In this document: positions 53,411 to 62,678 of the stretch, piece by piece
Layout: each line of letters starts with the position of its first letter
How positions within the stretch are numbered: position 1 is the first letter of the stretch
Assembly (NCBI RefSeq): GCF_003352065.1
Contig: NZ_CP025803.1
Span: forward strand, 3,451,574 to 3,515,573
DNA length: 64,000 nucleotides
Direction of reading: 5' to 3'
From: Sulfitobacter sp. SK011
Lineage (GTDB): Bacteria > Pseudomonadota > Alphaproteobacteria > Rhodobacterales > Rhodobacteraceae
Position numbers and translations under genes: made by a program
Notes under the pieces: model-generated
Seen by the model: only the letters and a program-made list of their open reading frames with translations
What the model was told of the DNA's origin: nothing
The model's database searches: none

Positions 53411-54052
53411 CTAACCTTTGATCTGCTCAAGCAACGTCAGAACTTCTGGCCCCACCCGCGCGACAATCTTGGCAACACCATCCGCGTTGGGATGAATGCC
53501 ATCAGGCTGAAAAAAGGCGCGCAAGGCAACCGGATCAAGCGGCGCGTCCCCTTCGACCAGTCCATCAAAAAAGCTTTCAAGCAGAAGGCTGTCATATTCC
53601 TTGGCAAGCTCAGGATAAAGCCGATCAAACTGGGATTTGTAATCAGGGCCAAAATTGCCGGGTGCTTCCATCCCGACCAACAGCACCTCGACATTCGCGG
53701 AATTTGCAGCCTGCAATATCCCTTCAATGTTGCCACGCGCCTGACCCGGATCCAGACCGCGCAGCAGGTCATTGCCGCCAAGCGCCACGATCATCCCGTC
53801 CACATCCGGCGTTAGCGTCCAATCGACCCGCGCCAAACCACCGGCCGTTGTGTCCCCAGACACGCCCGCATTGATCAGCCGCACATCGGCCCCCGCCGCC
53901 GTCAGCCAGCGCTGCAATTGCGGCACAAAACCATCCTCGACCGGCAACCCGTAGCCTTGGGTCAGGCTGTCACCCAAGGCAGCAATCACCACTTCTTCGG
54001 CATGTGCGGCACCCGCAAAACTCAGAACAATCCCAATCAGTGCCTTGCGCAT
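53411..54052 (-). CDS. Exported GDSL esterase/lysophospholipase (TesA-like)
   Basis: 213 residues with a signal peptide (KALIGIVLSFAGAAHAEE). The SGNH hydrolase blocks are all present: IAALGDSLTQGYGLP with the nucleophile, INAGVSGDTTAGG, VALGGNDLLRG and PDGIHPNADGVAKI with the catalytic Asp and His. Like TesA it is encoded back-to-back with an ABC pair of the YbbA/YbbP kind, and the protein acts in the periplasm on esters or lysophospholipids. Confidence 0.93.
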   Translation of the reverse strand: MRKALIGIVLSFAGAAHAEEVVIAALGDSLTQGYGLPVEDGFVPQLQRWLTAAGADVRLINAGVSGDTTAGGLARVDWTLTPDVDGMIVALGGNDLLRGLDPGQARGNIEGILQAANSANVEVLLVGMEAPGNFGPDYKSQFDRLYPELAKEYDSLLLESFFDGLVEGDAPLDPVALRAFFQPDGIHPNADGVAKIVARVGPEVLTLLEQIKG

Positions 54053-54085
54053 CGGTCTTATTACTCCATATCCAACAGGACCCTC

Positions 54086-54784
54086 ATGAAAGGCCGCCCC
54101 CCAGTGTTAGACAGCATGACAGACCCTGTGTTCCAGTTACAAGATGTGATGCTTTCGCTAAACGGCAATGCTGGCCTTGTTGAAATCCTGCGCGGGATCA
54201 CGCTGAATATTGCCCATGGCGAAACCGTGGCGCTGACCGGCCCATCGGGATCTGGCAAGTCATCACTCTTGATGGTGATGGGTGGATTGGAACAGGCAAC
54301 CAGCGGCAGCATCCGCGCGCTGGATCATGATCTGAGTACTATGAACGAAGACGCGTTGGCCCGTTTTCGTCAGGGTCGCATGGGCATCGTGTTTCAGTCT
54401 TTTCATTTGATCCCGACCATGACCGCCCTTGAAAATGTCGCAACACCGCTCGAACTGGCGGGCATTTCAGATGCGTTTGAGCAGGCCGAAGAGGCGCTAA
54501 AGGCCGTCGGATTGGGACACCGCATCAATCATTACCCCGCCCAGATGTCGGGTGGCGAACAACAGCGCGTGGCGCTGGCCCGTGCCTGTGCACCGCGCCC
54601 TGCAATTCTGCTGGCCGACGAACCAACGGGCAACCTCGACAGTGTGAACGGCGAGGCGATCATAAATCTGCTCTTTGATCTGCGTGACAGATACGGGGCA
54701 ACACTTGTGCTGGTCACCCATGACCCGGCCTTGGCAAAACGTTGTGACCGCGCGGTGTCTCTGGCCGACGGGCGCATTGTATGA
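54086..54784 (+). CDS. ABC transporter ATP-binding protein (YbbA/LolD type)
   Basis: 232 residues from the ATG at 54086 (MKGRPPVLDSMTDPVFQLQD), just after AGGA; an internal ATG at 54116 is an alternative. Walker A GPSGSGKSSLL, signature MSGGEQQRVALARA, Walker B ILLADEPTGNLD, H-loop VTHD. It overlaps the large permease gene by four bases and is divergent from the GDSL esterase, the arrangement known from tesA-ybbA-ybbP. Confidence 0.93.
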   Translation: MKGRPPVLDSMTDPVFQLQDVMLSLNGNAGLVEILRGITLNIAHGETVALTGPSGSGKSSLLMVMGGLEQATSGSIRALDHDLSTMNEDALARFRQGRMGIVFQSFHLIPTMTALENVATPLELAGISDAFEQAEEALKAVGLGHRINHYPAQMSGGEQQRVALARACAPRPAILLADEPTGNLDSVNGEAIINLLFDLRDRYGATLVLVTHDPALAKRCDRAVSLADGRIV

Positions 54785-57309
54785 GCCTACAACTGGCCGC
54801 CCGTTTTGCCCGCCGCGAGATGCGCGGAGGATTGCGGGGCTTTCGTTTGTTTCTGGCCTGCCTCGCATTGGGTGTGGCGGCGATTGCCGCTGTGGGCTCC
54901 GTCAGAGCGGCGATTGAGGGCGGGTTGCAACGCGAAGGATCAGCACTGCTTGGCGGCGCTGCAGAACTGGATTTCACTTATCGGTTCGCGACCGAAAATG
55001 AACAGGCATGGATGGCCGACCGGGCCACGGCTGTGTCCGAAATCGTTGAGTTTCGATCCATGGCGGTGGTCACTCAAAATGGCGAAGACGAGCGCGCGCT
55101 GACCCAGATCAAGGGTGTCGACGCGGCCTATCCGCTTGTTGGTGAGATGGTTCTGGACCCGGATATGCCTTTGGATCAAGCGCTTTCTGAAAAGGCTGGT
55201 GTTTCGGGTGCGGTCATGGAACGAGCGCTGGTGGACCGGTTGGGTTTAAGTGTCGGTGATGAATTCCGACTTGGCACCAAAGCCTATCGCCTCAGCGCGC
55301 TGATTGTGCGTGAACCCGACAGTGCCGCCAGCGGCTTTGCCCTGGGCCCGCGCACCCTGCTGCGCCGCGATGCACTTGAAGGGTCCGGGCTATTGGGGCC
55401 CGGCACCCTCTACAACAGCAAATACCGGCTTGATCTGCCGCCGGATACCGATCTCGAAACAGTTAAGAAAGCCGCACAGGACCAGTTTCAGAACAGCGGG
55501 ATGCGCTGGACCGATGCGCGCAACGGTGCGCCGGGCGTCGCACGGTTTGTTGAACGTTTAAGCGCTTTCTTGGTGCTGGTTGGACTGTCCGGGCTTGCGG
55601 TCGGTGGCGTGGGCGTATCTGCGGCGGTACGCGCCTATCTGACCGGCAAGACCGAAGTGATCGCGACTTTGCGTGCTTTGGGGGCTGATCGGGCGACAAT
55701 TTTTCAAACCTATTTTTTGCAGATTGGACTGCTTTCTTTGCTCGGCGTTGCCATAGGTGTGACCCTTGGAGCGGCAGCGCCCTTGGTTTTGGCACCGCTG
55801 ATTGAGGCACGTCTGCCTATTCCTGCGGCCTTTGCCCTGTATCCCGCCCCGCTCGCTGAAGCAGCGATTTATGGTCTGCTCACGGCACTCGCCTTCACCC
55901 TGTGGCCACTCGCGCGCAGCGAAGACGTGCGCGCCGCGACATTGTTTCGGGATGCCTGGCAAGGCGCGCGAACCTTGCCTGCCCCAAAGTACCTGATCGT
56001 GATCGCCGCCCTTGTGGCGCTGCTGGTCGGGCTGGCGGGTTGGTTTAACGGTTCTTGGTGGCTGACACTCTGGACTTTGGGCGGGATTGCAGCGGCCCTG
56101 TTGCTGCTGGCCCTGGCGGCTGGGCTGATCCGGTGGATCGCGCGTCATGCCAGCAAACTTGCGCGTGGACGGCCCCGCCTGCGGTGGGCCTTGGCCGCAA
56201 TCAGTGGTCCGGGCGAAGGGGCGGGTGCCGTTGTTCTGTCACTGGGTCTGGGCCTGTCCGTGCTGGCCGCAGTGGGGCAGATCGACGGCAACCTGCGCAA
56301 TGCCATCTCTGGAAATCTGCCAGATGTCGCGCCATCGTATTTCTTTGTCGACATTCAAAAAGACCAGATGCCGGGATATACTGAACGCCTCGAAAACGAT
56401 CCTGCCGTCAGCCGTATTGACAGCGCCCCAATGCTGCGCGGTGTGATAACCCAGATCAACGACACACCCGCGCGTGAGGTCGCCGGCAACCATTGGGTTG
56501 TGCGCGGCGACCGCGGCGTGACCTATGCCGCAGCACCTGATCCAGATGCGACATTGACAGCAGGCGAATGGTGGGATGCAGACTACGACGGCCCGCCACT
56601 CATCAGCTTTGCCACCGAAGAGGCCGAAGAGATTGGCCTGAAACTGGGCGACACACTGACCATCAACATACTGGGCCGCGACATCACCGGCACCATCGCC
56701 AGCTTTCAGGAAGTTGATTTTTCCACCGCCGGGATTGGATTTGTTCTGACCATGAACCCCAGCGCGCTGAGCGGCGCACCGCATACCTTTATCTCAACCG
56801 TCTACGCGGAATCTGAGGCCGAAACCGCAATCCTGCGCGATCTGGCAGCGGCTTATCCCAACATCACCGCGATCCGGGTGCGTGATGCGATTGACCGGGT
56901 GTCGTCGGTGCTGGCAGGTTTGGCAGCGGCAGTCTCATACGGCGCGCTTGCGACACTGCTCACCGGGTTTCTGGTGTTGATCGGTGCCGCTGCCGCCGGG
57001 GCAGAGGCGCGCACCTATGAGGCAGCGTTGCTCAAGACCTTGGGGGCCACGCGGCGCAAGATCGCAGGCAGCTTTGTGTTGCGCGCCGCATTACTTGGAC
57101 TTTTTGCCGGGGTTGTCGCCTTGGGCTCAGGTATTTTGGGGGGCTGGGCCGTCAGCCGATTCATCATGGAGACGGACTTCACCGTCATTTGGCCAAGCGC
57201 ACTGCTGATCATTGCGGGCGGCATACTGGCGACCGTATTGGCAGGCCTTGGCTTTGCCATCCGATCCCTGAATGCAAGGCCCGCGCAAGTGTTGCGCGCG
57301 CGGGAATAA
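54781..57309 (+). CDS. ABC transporter permease (FtsX-like, YbbP type)
   Basis: 842 residues. One N-terminal helix (LRGFRLFLACLALGVAAIAA) is followed by a periplasmic domain of about 200 residues, a membrane block with FtsX-type repeats (VGLSGLAVGGVGVSAAVRAY, TEVIATLRALGADRATIFQT), a second periplasmic region, and a C-terminal block (TYEAALLKTLGATRRKIAGS). The double FtsX arrangement matches YbbP. The transported or extracted substrate is unknown, and a lipid-related role is only suggested by the esterase next door. Confidence 0.92.
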   Translation: MSLQLAARFARREMRGGLRGFRLFLACLALGVAAIAAVGSVRAAIEGGLQREGSALLGGAAELDFTYRFATENEQAWMADRATAVSEIVEFRSMAVVTQNGEDERALTQIKGVDAAYPLVGEMVLDPDMPLDQALSEKAGVSGAVMERALVDRLGLSVGDEFRLGTKAYRLSALIVREPDSAASGFALGPRTLLRRDALEGSGLLGPGTLYNSKYRLDLPPDTDLETVKKAAQDQFQNSGMRWTDARNGAPGVARFVERLSAFLVLVGLSGLAVGGVGVSAAVRAYLTGKTEVIATLRALGADRATIFQTYFLQIGLLSLLGVAIGVTLGAAAPLVLAPLIEARLPIPAAFALYPAPLAEAAIYGLLTALAFTLWPLARSEDVRAATLFRDAWQGARTLPAPKYLIVIAALVALLVGLAGWFNGSWWLTLWTLGGIAAALLLLALAAGLIRWIARHASKLARGRPRLRWALAAISGPGEGAGAVVLSLGLGLSVLAAVGQIDGNLRNAISGNLPDVAPSYFFVDIQKDQMPGYTERLENDPAVSRIDSAPMLRGVITQINDTPAREVAGNHWVVRGDRGVTYAAAPDPDATLTAGEWWDADYDGPPLISFATEEAEEIGLKLGDTLTINILGRDITGTIASFQEVDFSTAGIGFVLTMNPSALSGAPHTFISTVYAESEAETAILRDLAAAYPNITAIRVRDAIDRVSSVLAGLAAAVSYGALATLLTGFLVLIGAAAAGAEARTYEAALLKTLGATRRKIAGSFVLRAALLGLFAGVVALGSGILGGWAVSRFIMETDFTVIWPSALLIIAGGILATVLAGLGFAIRSLNARPAQVLRARE

Positions 57310-57335
57310 GCCCCGCGCGCCCGATTTTTCCCGCG

Positions 57336-60182
57336 TTACTCTGCCGCTTCTGCATAATCCTCTAGCGGAGGACAGGTGCAGATCAGGTTCCGATCCCCGT
57401 GCACGTTGTCGACACGGTTGACCGGAGGCCAATATTTGTCGACGCGGAATGCACCGGGAGGGAAACACCCTTGTTCGCGCGTATAGGGCCGATCCCCCCA
57501 TTCCAGCACCAGATCCTCAACGGTATGAGGCGCGTTTTTCAGTGGGTTGTTTTCGCGCGGCATATCGCCTTTCTCAATTGCTGTGATTTCGTCCCGGATC
57601 GCCAGCATTGCATCACAGAAACGATCCAGCTCGGCTTTGTTCTCCGATTCCGTGGGCTCTACCATCAACGTCCCTGCCACCGGCCAGGACATTGTTGGCG
57701 CATGAAAACCGGCATCAATCAGACGCTTTGCAATGTCGTCTACTGTCACGCCCGCACTGTCTTCAAACGGGCGCACATCCAGAATACATTCATGCGCAAC
57801 CCGGCCCGTTGGCCCCTTGTAAAGAACATCAAAGGCACCCTCTAACCGCTTGGCGATATAGTTGGCATTCAGAATGGCAACGCGCGTGGCCTGCGTCAGG
57901 CCCTCGCCACCCATCATCAGACAATAGGCCCAGGAAATAGGCAGCAAGGAAGGTGAGCCAAACGGTGCTGCCGACACCGCCGCACCACCTTCATTCGGGT
58001 GGCCGGGCAGATGCGCGATCAGATGCGATTTGACACCGATGGGTCCCATACCTGGTCCACCGCCGCCATGCGGGATGCAAAACGTCTTGTGCAGGTTCAG
58101 GTGACTGACATCACCACCCAGATCGCCAGGCCGGCTCAGCCCCACCATCGCGTTCATGTTCGCCCCGTCGATATAGACCTGGCCCCCGTGCTGATGGGTT
58201 ATCTTGGTGACTTCGGTCACGGTTTCCTCAAACACACCATGGGTCGATGGATAGGTGATCATGCACCCCGCAAGATTATCGGAGTGCTGTTCGGCCTTTG
58301 CCCGGAAATCATCGAGATCAATATCACCGTTTGCGGCGGATTTGATCACAACGACCTTCCATCCGACCATCTGTGCGCTGGCCGGGTTGGTCCCATGCGC
58401 AGACACCGGGATCAGGCAAACATCGCGATGCCCCTGTCCCTCTGCCCGGTGATAGCCTGCTATTGTGAGCAGCCCGGCATATTCGCCCTGCGCACCCGAA
58501 TTCGGTTGCATGGATATCGCATCATAACCGGTTATATCACACAGCTTTGAGGACAGATCGTCGATCAGTTCCTTATAACCAAGCGCCTGATCCGCCGGAA
58601 CAAACGGGTGCATCTGCGAAAACTCACGCCAACTGACTGGCATCATTTCTGCGGCCGAATTCAGCTTCATCGTGCAAGATCCAAGCGGAATCATCGCACG
58701 GTCCAACGCAAGATCGCGGTCCGCCAGACGGCGCATGTAACGCATCATTTCCGTCTCGGCCCGGTTCATGTGAAAGATTGGATGGGTCAGATACTCGGAC
58801 GTCCGCAACATGTCGTCCGGCACCCGGTAATCGGGGGTAAAATCATCGTCAGCCTGTCTGATCCCGAAGGCGCGCCAGACCGCTTCGATGGTCGCAGGAC
58901 GCGACCGTTCATCCATGGTGATGCCCACACGGGTTTCGCCCACGCGGCGCAAGTTGATGCCCTCGTCGACCGCTGATTTCATGACCGCGGCCTGTAACGG
59001 ACCAACGTCCACAGTGATGGTGTCAAAGAACGCCTGCGGGTCCACTTTGAAGCCAGCCGCCTCCAATCCCTTGGCCAGACGCACAGTCTTGCGATGAATA
59101 CGCTGCGCAATAGCTTTCAGGCCCTCGGGCCCGTGAAACACCGCATACATCGACGCCATCACCGCCAGCAATGCCTGTGCAGTACAAACGTTCGATGTGG
59201 CCTTTTCACGCCGAATATGCTGCTCGCGGGTTTGCAGCGACAGCCTGTAGGCGCGGTTTCCGTGGGCATCGATTGACACACCGACAATCCGCCCTGGCAT
59301 GGCGCGTTTCATGGTATCCTTGCAGGCCATATAGGCCGCATGTGGCCCACCATACCCTTCGGGTACGCCAAACCGCTGCGTAGAGCCAACCGCAATATCC
59401 GCTCCCATCTCGCCCGGTTCTTTCAACAAGGTCAGCGAAAGGGGGTCGGCAGAAATGATACCAATTGCATTGGCCTCATGCAGCGCCGCGATGTGCTTGG
59501 TAAAGTCGCGCACATGACCATAGGTGCCGGGATACTGAAAGACTGCGCCAAATACGGCACTCGCATCCATCTTGTCCGGATCACCCACAATCACGTCTAT
59601 CCCCAAAGGGGCGGCCCGTGTTTTCATGACCGCAATGTTTTGTGGATGGCAATCCCGGTCGATAAAGAAAGCTGTCGCTTTTGACTTTGCCACACGCTGC
59701 GCCATCGTCATCGCCTCAGCACAGGCCGTGGCCTCATCAAGCAGGGACGCATTGGCAATCTCAAGCCCGGTCAGATCGCTGACCATGGTTTGAAAGTTTA
59801 GCAATGCCTCAAGCCTGCCCTGCGAAATCTCCGGCTGATAAGGGGTATAGGCCGTATACCACGCCGGGTTCTCAAGAATATTCCGCTGGATCGCCGGCGG
59901 TGTCACAGTGCCATGATAGCCCTGCCCGATCAGGCTGGTCAGCACCTTATTCTTACCCGCCGTGATGCGCATATGCTCAAGCACTTCGCGCTCTGACATC
60001 GCCTTGCCAAAATCAAGCGGCTCTTTCGTCCGGATCGCCGCTGGCAAGGTGTCATCAATCAATGCCGCCAGCGATTTCGCCCCGACCGTCTTGAGCATGT
60101 CGGACATTTCCGCAGGGGACGGCCCGATATGACGGCGATTGGCAAAATCATACGGCAAATAGTCTGTAGGCTTGAAGGTCAT
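57336..60182 (-). CDS. gcvP: Glycine dehydrogenase (decarboxylating), P protein
   Basis: 948 residues, full length. The PLP lysine is in [20 protein letters not shown]. Both halves of the duplicated fold are visible, with [20 protein letters not shown] in the first and [20 protein letters not shown] in the second. It releases carbon dioxide from glycine and passes aminomethyl to the lipoyl arm of GcvH. Third gene of the riboswitch-controlled operon gcvT-gcvH-gcvP. Confidence 0.97.
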   Translation of the reverse strand: MTFKPTDYLPYDFANRRHIGPSPAEMSDMLKTVGAKSLAALIDDTLPAAIRTKEPLDFGKAMSEREVLEHMRITAGKNKVLTSLIGQGYHGTVTPPAIQRNILENPAWYTAYTPYQPEISQGRLEALLNFQTMVSDLTGLEIANASLLDEATACAEAMTMAQRVAKSKATAFFIDRDCHPQNIAVMKTRAAPLGIDVIVGDPDKMDASAVFGAVFQYPGTYGHVRDFTKHIAALHEANAIGIISADPLSLTLLKEPGEMGADIAVGSTQRFGVPEGYGGPHAAYMACKDTMKRAMPGRIVGVSIDAHGNRAYRLSLQTREQHIRREKATSNVCTAQALLAVMASMYAVFHGPEGLKAIAQRIHRKTVRLAKGLEAAGFKVDPQAFFDTITVDVGPLQAAVMKSAVDEGINLRRVGETRVGITMDERSRPATIEAVWRAFGIRQADDDFTPDYRVPDDMLRTSEYLTHPIFHMNRAETEMMRYMRRLADRDLALDRAMIPLGSCTMKLNSAAEMMPVSWREFSQMHPFVPADQALGYKELIDDLSSKLCDITGYDAISMQPNSGAQGEYAGLLTIAGYHRAEGQGHRDVCLIPVSAHGTNPASAQMVGWKVVVIKSAANGDIDLDDFRAKAEQHSDNLAGCMITYPSTHGVFEETVTEVTKITHQHGGQVYIDGANMNAMVGLSRPGDLGGDVSHLNLHKTFCIPHGGGGPGMGPIGVKSHLIAHLPGHPNEGGAAVSAAPFGSPSLLPISWAYCLMMGGEGLTQATRVAILNANYIAKRLEGAFDVLYKGPTGRVAHECILDVRPFEDSAGVTVDDIAKRLIDAGFHAPTMSWPVAGTLMVEPTESENKAELDRFCDAMLAIRDEITAIEKGDMPRENNPLKNAPHTVEDLVLEWGDRPYTREQGCFPPGAFRVDKYWPPVNRVDNVHGDRNLICTCPPLEDYAEAAE

Positions 60183-60195
60183 AGCGACACCCCTG

Positions 60196-60221
60196 CTTCA
60201 TTGTTCCAAAAATACACAATT
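60196..60221 (-). repeat. Third copy of the short dispersed motif
   Basis: On the minus strand TTGTGTATTTTTGGAAC followed by AATGAAGC, 14 bases upstream of the gcvP start, matching the pair at 44467-44542. The GGAAC/AATG part might be mistaken for a ribosome site and start codon, but the gcvP ATG is downstream. Confidence 0.6.
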
Positions 60222-60240
60222 CCGGCCTAGGCCGCACACG

Positions 60241-60600
60241 TCACCCGATGAATTTCTGGTAACCCGCTTCATCCATGAATTCGTCCATCTGTGACGCATC
60301 GCTTGGCTTCATCTTAAAGAACCAGGCCTCGCCCTGCGCGTCGTCATTCACCATGCTCGGCGTGTCGGTCAGAGCGCCGTTCACTTCCGTGATTTCACCA
60401 TCAATGGGTGCGAGAATATCTGACGCCGCCTTTACGGATTCAATCACCACAACTTCATCATCCTTGCTGATGGTGGTGCCAACATCGGGCAGTTCCACAA
60501 ATACGACATCGCCCAGTTGTTCGGCCGCATGGATCGTAATGCCCACAACGACTTCGTCACCTTCAACGCGCAGCCATTCATGTTCTTCGGTAAATTTCAT
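60241..60600 (-). CDS. gcvH: Glycine cleavage system H protein
   Basis: 119 residues, MKFTEEHEWLRVEGDEVVVG at the start. The lipoyl-carrying lysine is in VVIESVKAASDILAP. It shuttles the aminomethyl group between P, T and L proteins. The gene lies between gcvT and gcvP and has the normal length. Confidence 0.97.
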   Translation of the reverse strand: MKFTEEHEWLRVEGDEVVVGITIHAAEQLGDVVFVELPDVGTTISKDDEVVVIESVKAASDILAPIDGEITEVNGALTDTPSMVNDDAQGEAWFFKMKPSDASQMDEFMDEAGYQKFIG

Positions 60601-60621
60601 CTCGGTCTTCCCTGTGGTTGA

Positions 60622-61746
60622 TTATCTTTTAAAGTTTGCAGCAACAAACGGCAGCTTGGCAACGGTCAATGGCATGCGTTTGCCCCGAACCTCGCCCCAA
60701 AGGGCGGTGCCAATCTTGCTTTGCTCCGTCGCGACATAGCCCATGGCGACCGGCCCGCCCGTGGTGGGGCCAAAGCCGCCAGAGGTTACAGTGCCCACGG
60801 CCTGCCCACCTTCGGCGGCATCAAAAATCTCGACGCCTTCACGCATCGGTGCACGGCCTTCGGGTTGCAGACCCACGCGCTTGCGGCTCACGCCATTCTC
60901 AAATGCGGCCAGCACTGCATCCGCGCCAGGAAATCCGCCGGCACGATCGCCGCCCGCCCGGCGTACTTTTTGAATGGCCCAACTCAGACCCCCTTCAACG
61001 GGATTTGTCCCCGCATCAATATCATGCCCATAAAGACATAGCCCCGCCTCAAGCCGCAGGGAATCACGCGCACCAAGGCCAATCGCTTCAACCCCATCAA
61101 GGGCAAGCAACGCCCGCGTCAATGCCACTGCCTCGTCCCCAGGCACAGAAATCTCATAACCATCCTCGCCTGTGTATCCGGACCGCGAGGCCCAGACATC
61201 ACTGCCGTTCAGCGTTAAATCCCGCACATCCATAAAGGTCATATCCGCCGCCGCCGCATCCATACTGGCCACCGCCGCCTCTGCCCCCGGCCCCTGCACC
61301 GCAATCAAGGCGCGTTCAGTAAGGGGTGTCACCAGTATCTCAGGCTCCAGCGCCGCTTTCATACGGGCGATATCAGCGTCTTTGCACGCGGCATTCACCA
61401 CCACAAACAGATCATCACCGCGCCGCGCGAACATCAGATCATCCTCGATCCCGCCCGCATCGTTGGTGAACAACCCATAGCGCTGGCGACCATCCTCAAG
61501 TCCCAGCACATCCATCGGCACAAGACTTTCAAATCTGCGTGCGACATGTTCCCAGCTTTCGCCGGACAAGATCACCTGCCCCATATGGCTGACATCAAAC
61601 AATCCCGCCGCCTCGCGGGTCTGCTGGTGTTCTTTCATCACGCCCATGGGATATTGAACGGGCATATCATAGCCCGCAAACGGGACCATCTTGGCACCCA
61701 ATTCGACATGAAGATCATAAAGCGGCGTGCGTTTCATCTGAGTCAT
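60622..61746 (-). CDS. gcvT: Aminomethyltransferase (glycine cleavage T protein)
   Basis: 374 residues starting MTQMKRTPLYDLHVELGAKM. Folate-binding features include FAGYDMPVQYPMGVMKEHQQ, the active-site aspartate region LFDVSHMGQVIL and GYTGEDGYEISVPGDEAV. It moves the methylene group to tetrahydrofolate. First gene of the operon; its transcript begins with a tandem glycine riboswitch. Confidence 0.97.
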   Translation of the reverse strand: MTQMKRTPLYDLHVELGAKMVPFAGYDMPVQYPMGVMKEHQQTREAAGLFDVSHMGQVILSGESWEHVARRFESLVPMDVLGLEDGRQRYGLFTNDAGGIEDDLMFARRGDDLFVVVNAACKDADIARMKAALEPEILVTPLTERALIAVQGPGAEAAVASMDAAAADMTFMDVRDLTLNGSDVWASRSGYTGEDGYEISVPGDEAVALTRALLALDGVEAIGLGARDSLRLEAGLCLYGHDIDAGTNPVEGGLSWAIQKVRRAGGDRAGGFPGADAVLAAFENGVSRKRVGLQPEGRAPMREGVEIFDAAEGGQAVGTVTSGGFGPTTGGPVAMGYVATEQSKIGTALWGEVRGKRMPLTVAKLPFVAANFKR

Positions 61747-61828
61747 CTCGCGTCCTCGTCCTTATCTGAACCGGAAGCCTCAAATGACCAAACCGGCATC
61801 ACAGCGCCGCGAAATGCAGCACCCGATG

Positions 61829-61985
61829 CCCCCTCTGTCCTTTCGCCTGAGATCGTTATCCCTTCGGCGGATGCCTCTCGGCACCACTCTCCAGAGTGTC
61901 CTTGTCCATCACGGTCCTTGCAGCCTGAGAGTTTCCGGGGCGGTTGCTCCTTCGGCATCAGCGTCGCTGATTCTCCCGTGGTAGA
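61829..61985 (-). promoter_or_regulatory. Tandem glycine riboswitch ahead of gcvT
   Basis: On the minus strand the leader reads CGGGAGAATC... GCCGAAGGAGCAA ... AACTCTCAGGC, then a short linker with AAGGACC, and a second aptamer with GGAGAGTGGTGCC, CCGCCGAAGGGATAA, ATCTCAGGCGAAAGGAC. These are the paired conserved blocks of the two gcvT-type aptamers. Glycine binding usually turns expression on, so the cell makes the cleavage system when glycine is plentiful. The element ends about 80 bases before the gcvT ATG. Confidence 0.93.
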
Positions 61986-62087
61986 TGACCATACGTATGC
62001 CGCGGCATACATCTGCGTCAAGCGTGCTTGTGCACAGGCCGCAACAATGATTTCCTTTGAGTGACGACAATCGAATTGGCACGCGCA

Positions 62088-62678
62088 ATGACCCCTTACT
62101 TTTTTGGCTATGGCAGTCTGGTGAACATCCAGACGCATGATTATCCAGATGCGCAACCTGCGACGCTCGGCGGCTGGCGACGCGCATGGGTGCGCACTGC
62201 GGCGCGCGACGTGGTGTTCCTGACCGCTGTTCCAGACCCTTCATCAACCATTGATGGGGTGATCGCCGCCGTGCCGGACGGCGATTGGGTGGCATTGGAT
62301 GCCCGCGAATATGGGTATGCGCGACACAGTTCCAGCGGCGCAGTCGCGCACGATCTGAACCCGGCCCCCGACATCGCACATTACGCCATTCCCCCCAGTG
62401 CGATGGGTGCGGCGGGCAATCACATCATCCTGCTCAGTTATCTTGATGTGGTTGTTCAGGGCTTTTTGCACCTGTACGGAACTTCCGGCGTCGAGCGGTT
62501 TTTTGACACCACCGATGGCTGGAATACGCCAGTGCTGGATGACAGGGCGGCACCCGTCTACAGCCGGCATCGCAGCTTGACCAAGGGCGAAACAAACTTG
62601 GTCGATCATCATCTCAACCGGCTATCGGCGCGCGTGGAAGAGCGCCATCAAACGACCCTCGCGGCCAAAAATATCTGA
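62088..62678 (+). CDS. Gamma-glutamylcyclotransferase-like protein
   Basis: 196 residues from the ATG at 62088 (MTPYFFGYGSLVNIQTHDYP); a GTG at 62061 would add nine residues. The GGCT fold's YGSLVN loop is clear, and HRSLTKGETNLVDHHL lies near the C-terminus. GGCT proteins form 5-oxoproline from gamma-glutamyl compounds, or serve other cyclotransferase roles; the substrate is unassigned. The last 57 bases overlap the convergent MATE gene. Confidence 0.82.
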   Translation: MTPYFFGYGSLVNIQTHDYPDAQPATLGGWRRAWVRTAARDVVFLTAVPDPSSTIDGVIAAVPDGDWVALDAREYGYARHSSSGAVAHDLNPAPDIAHYAIPPSAMGAAGNHIILLSYLDVVVQGFLHLYGTSGVERFFDTTDGWNTPVLDDRAAPVYSRHRSLTKGETNLVDHHLNRLSARVEERHQTTLAAKNI

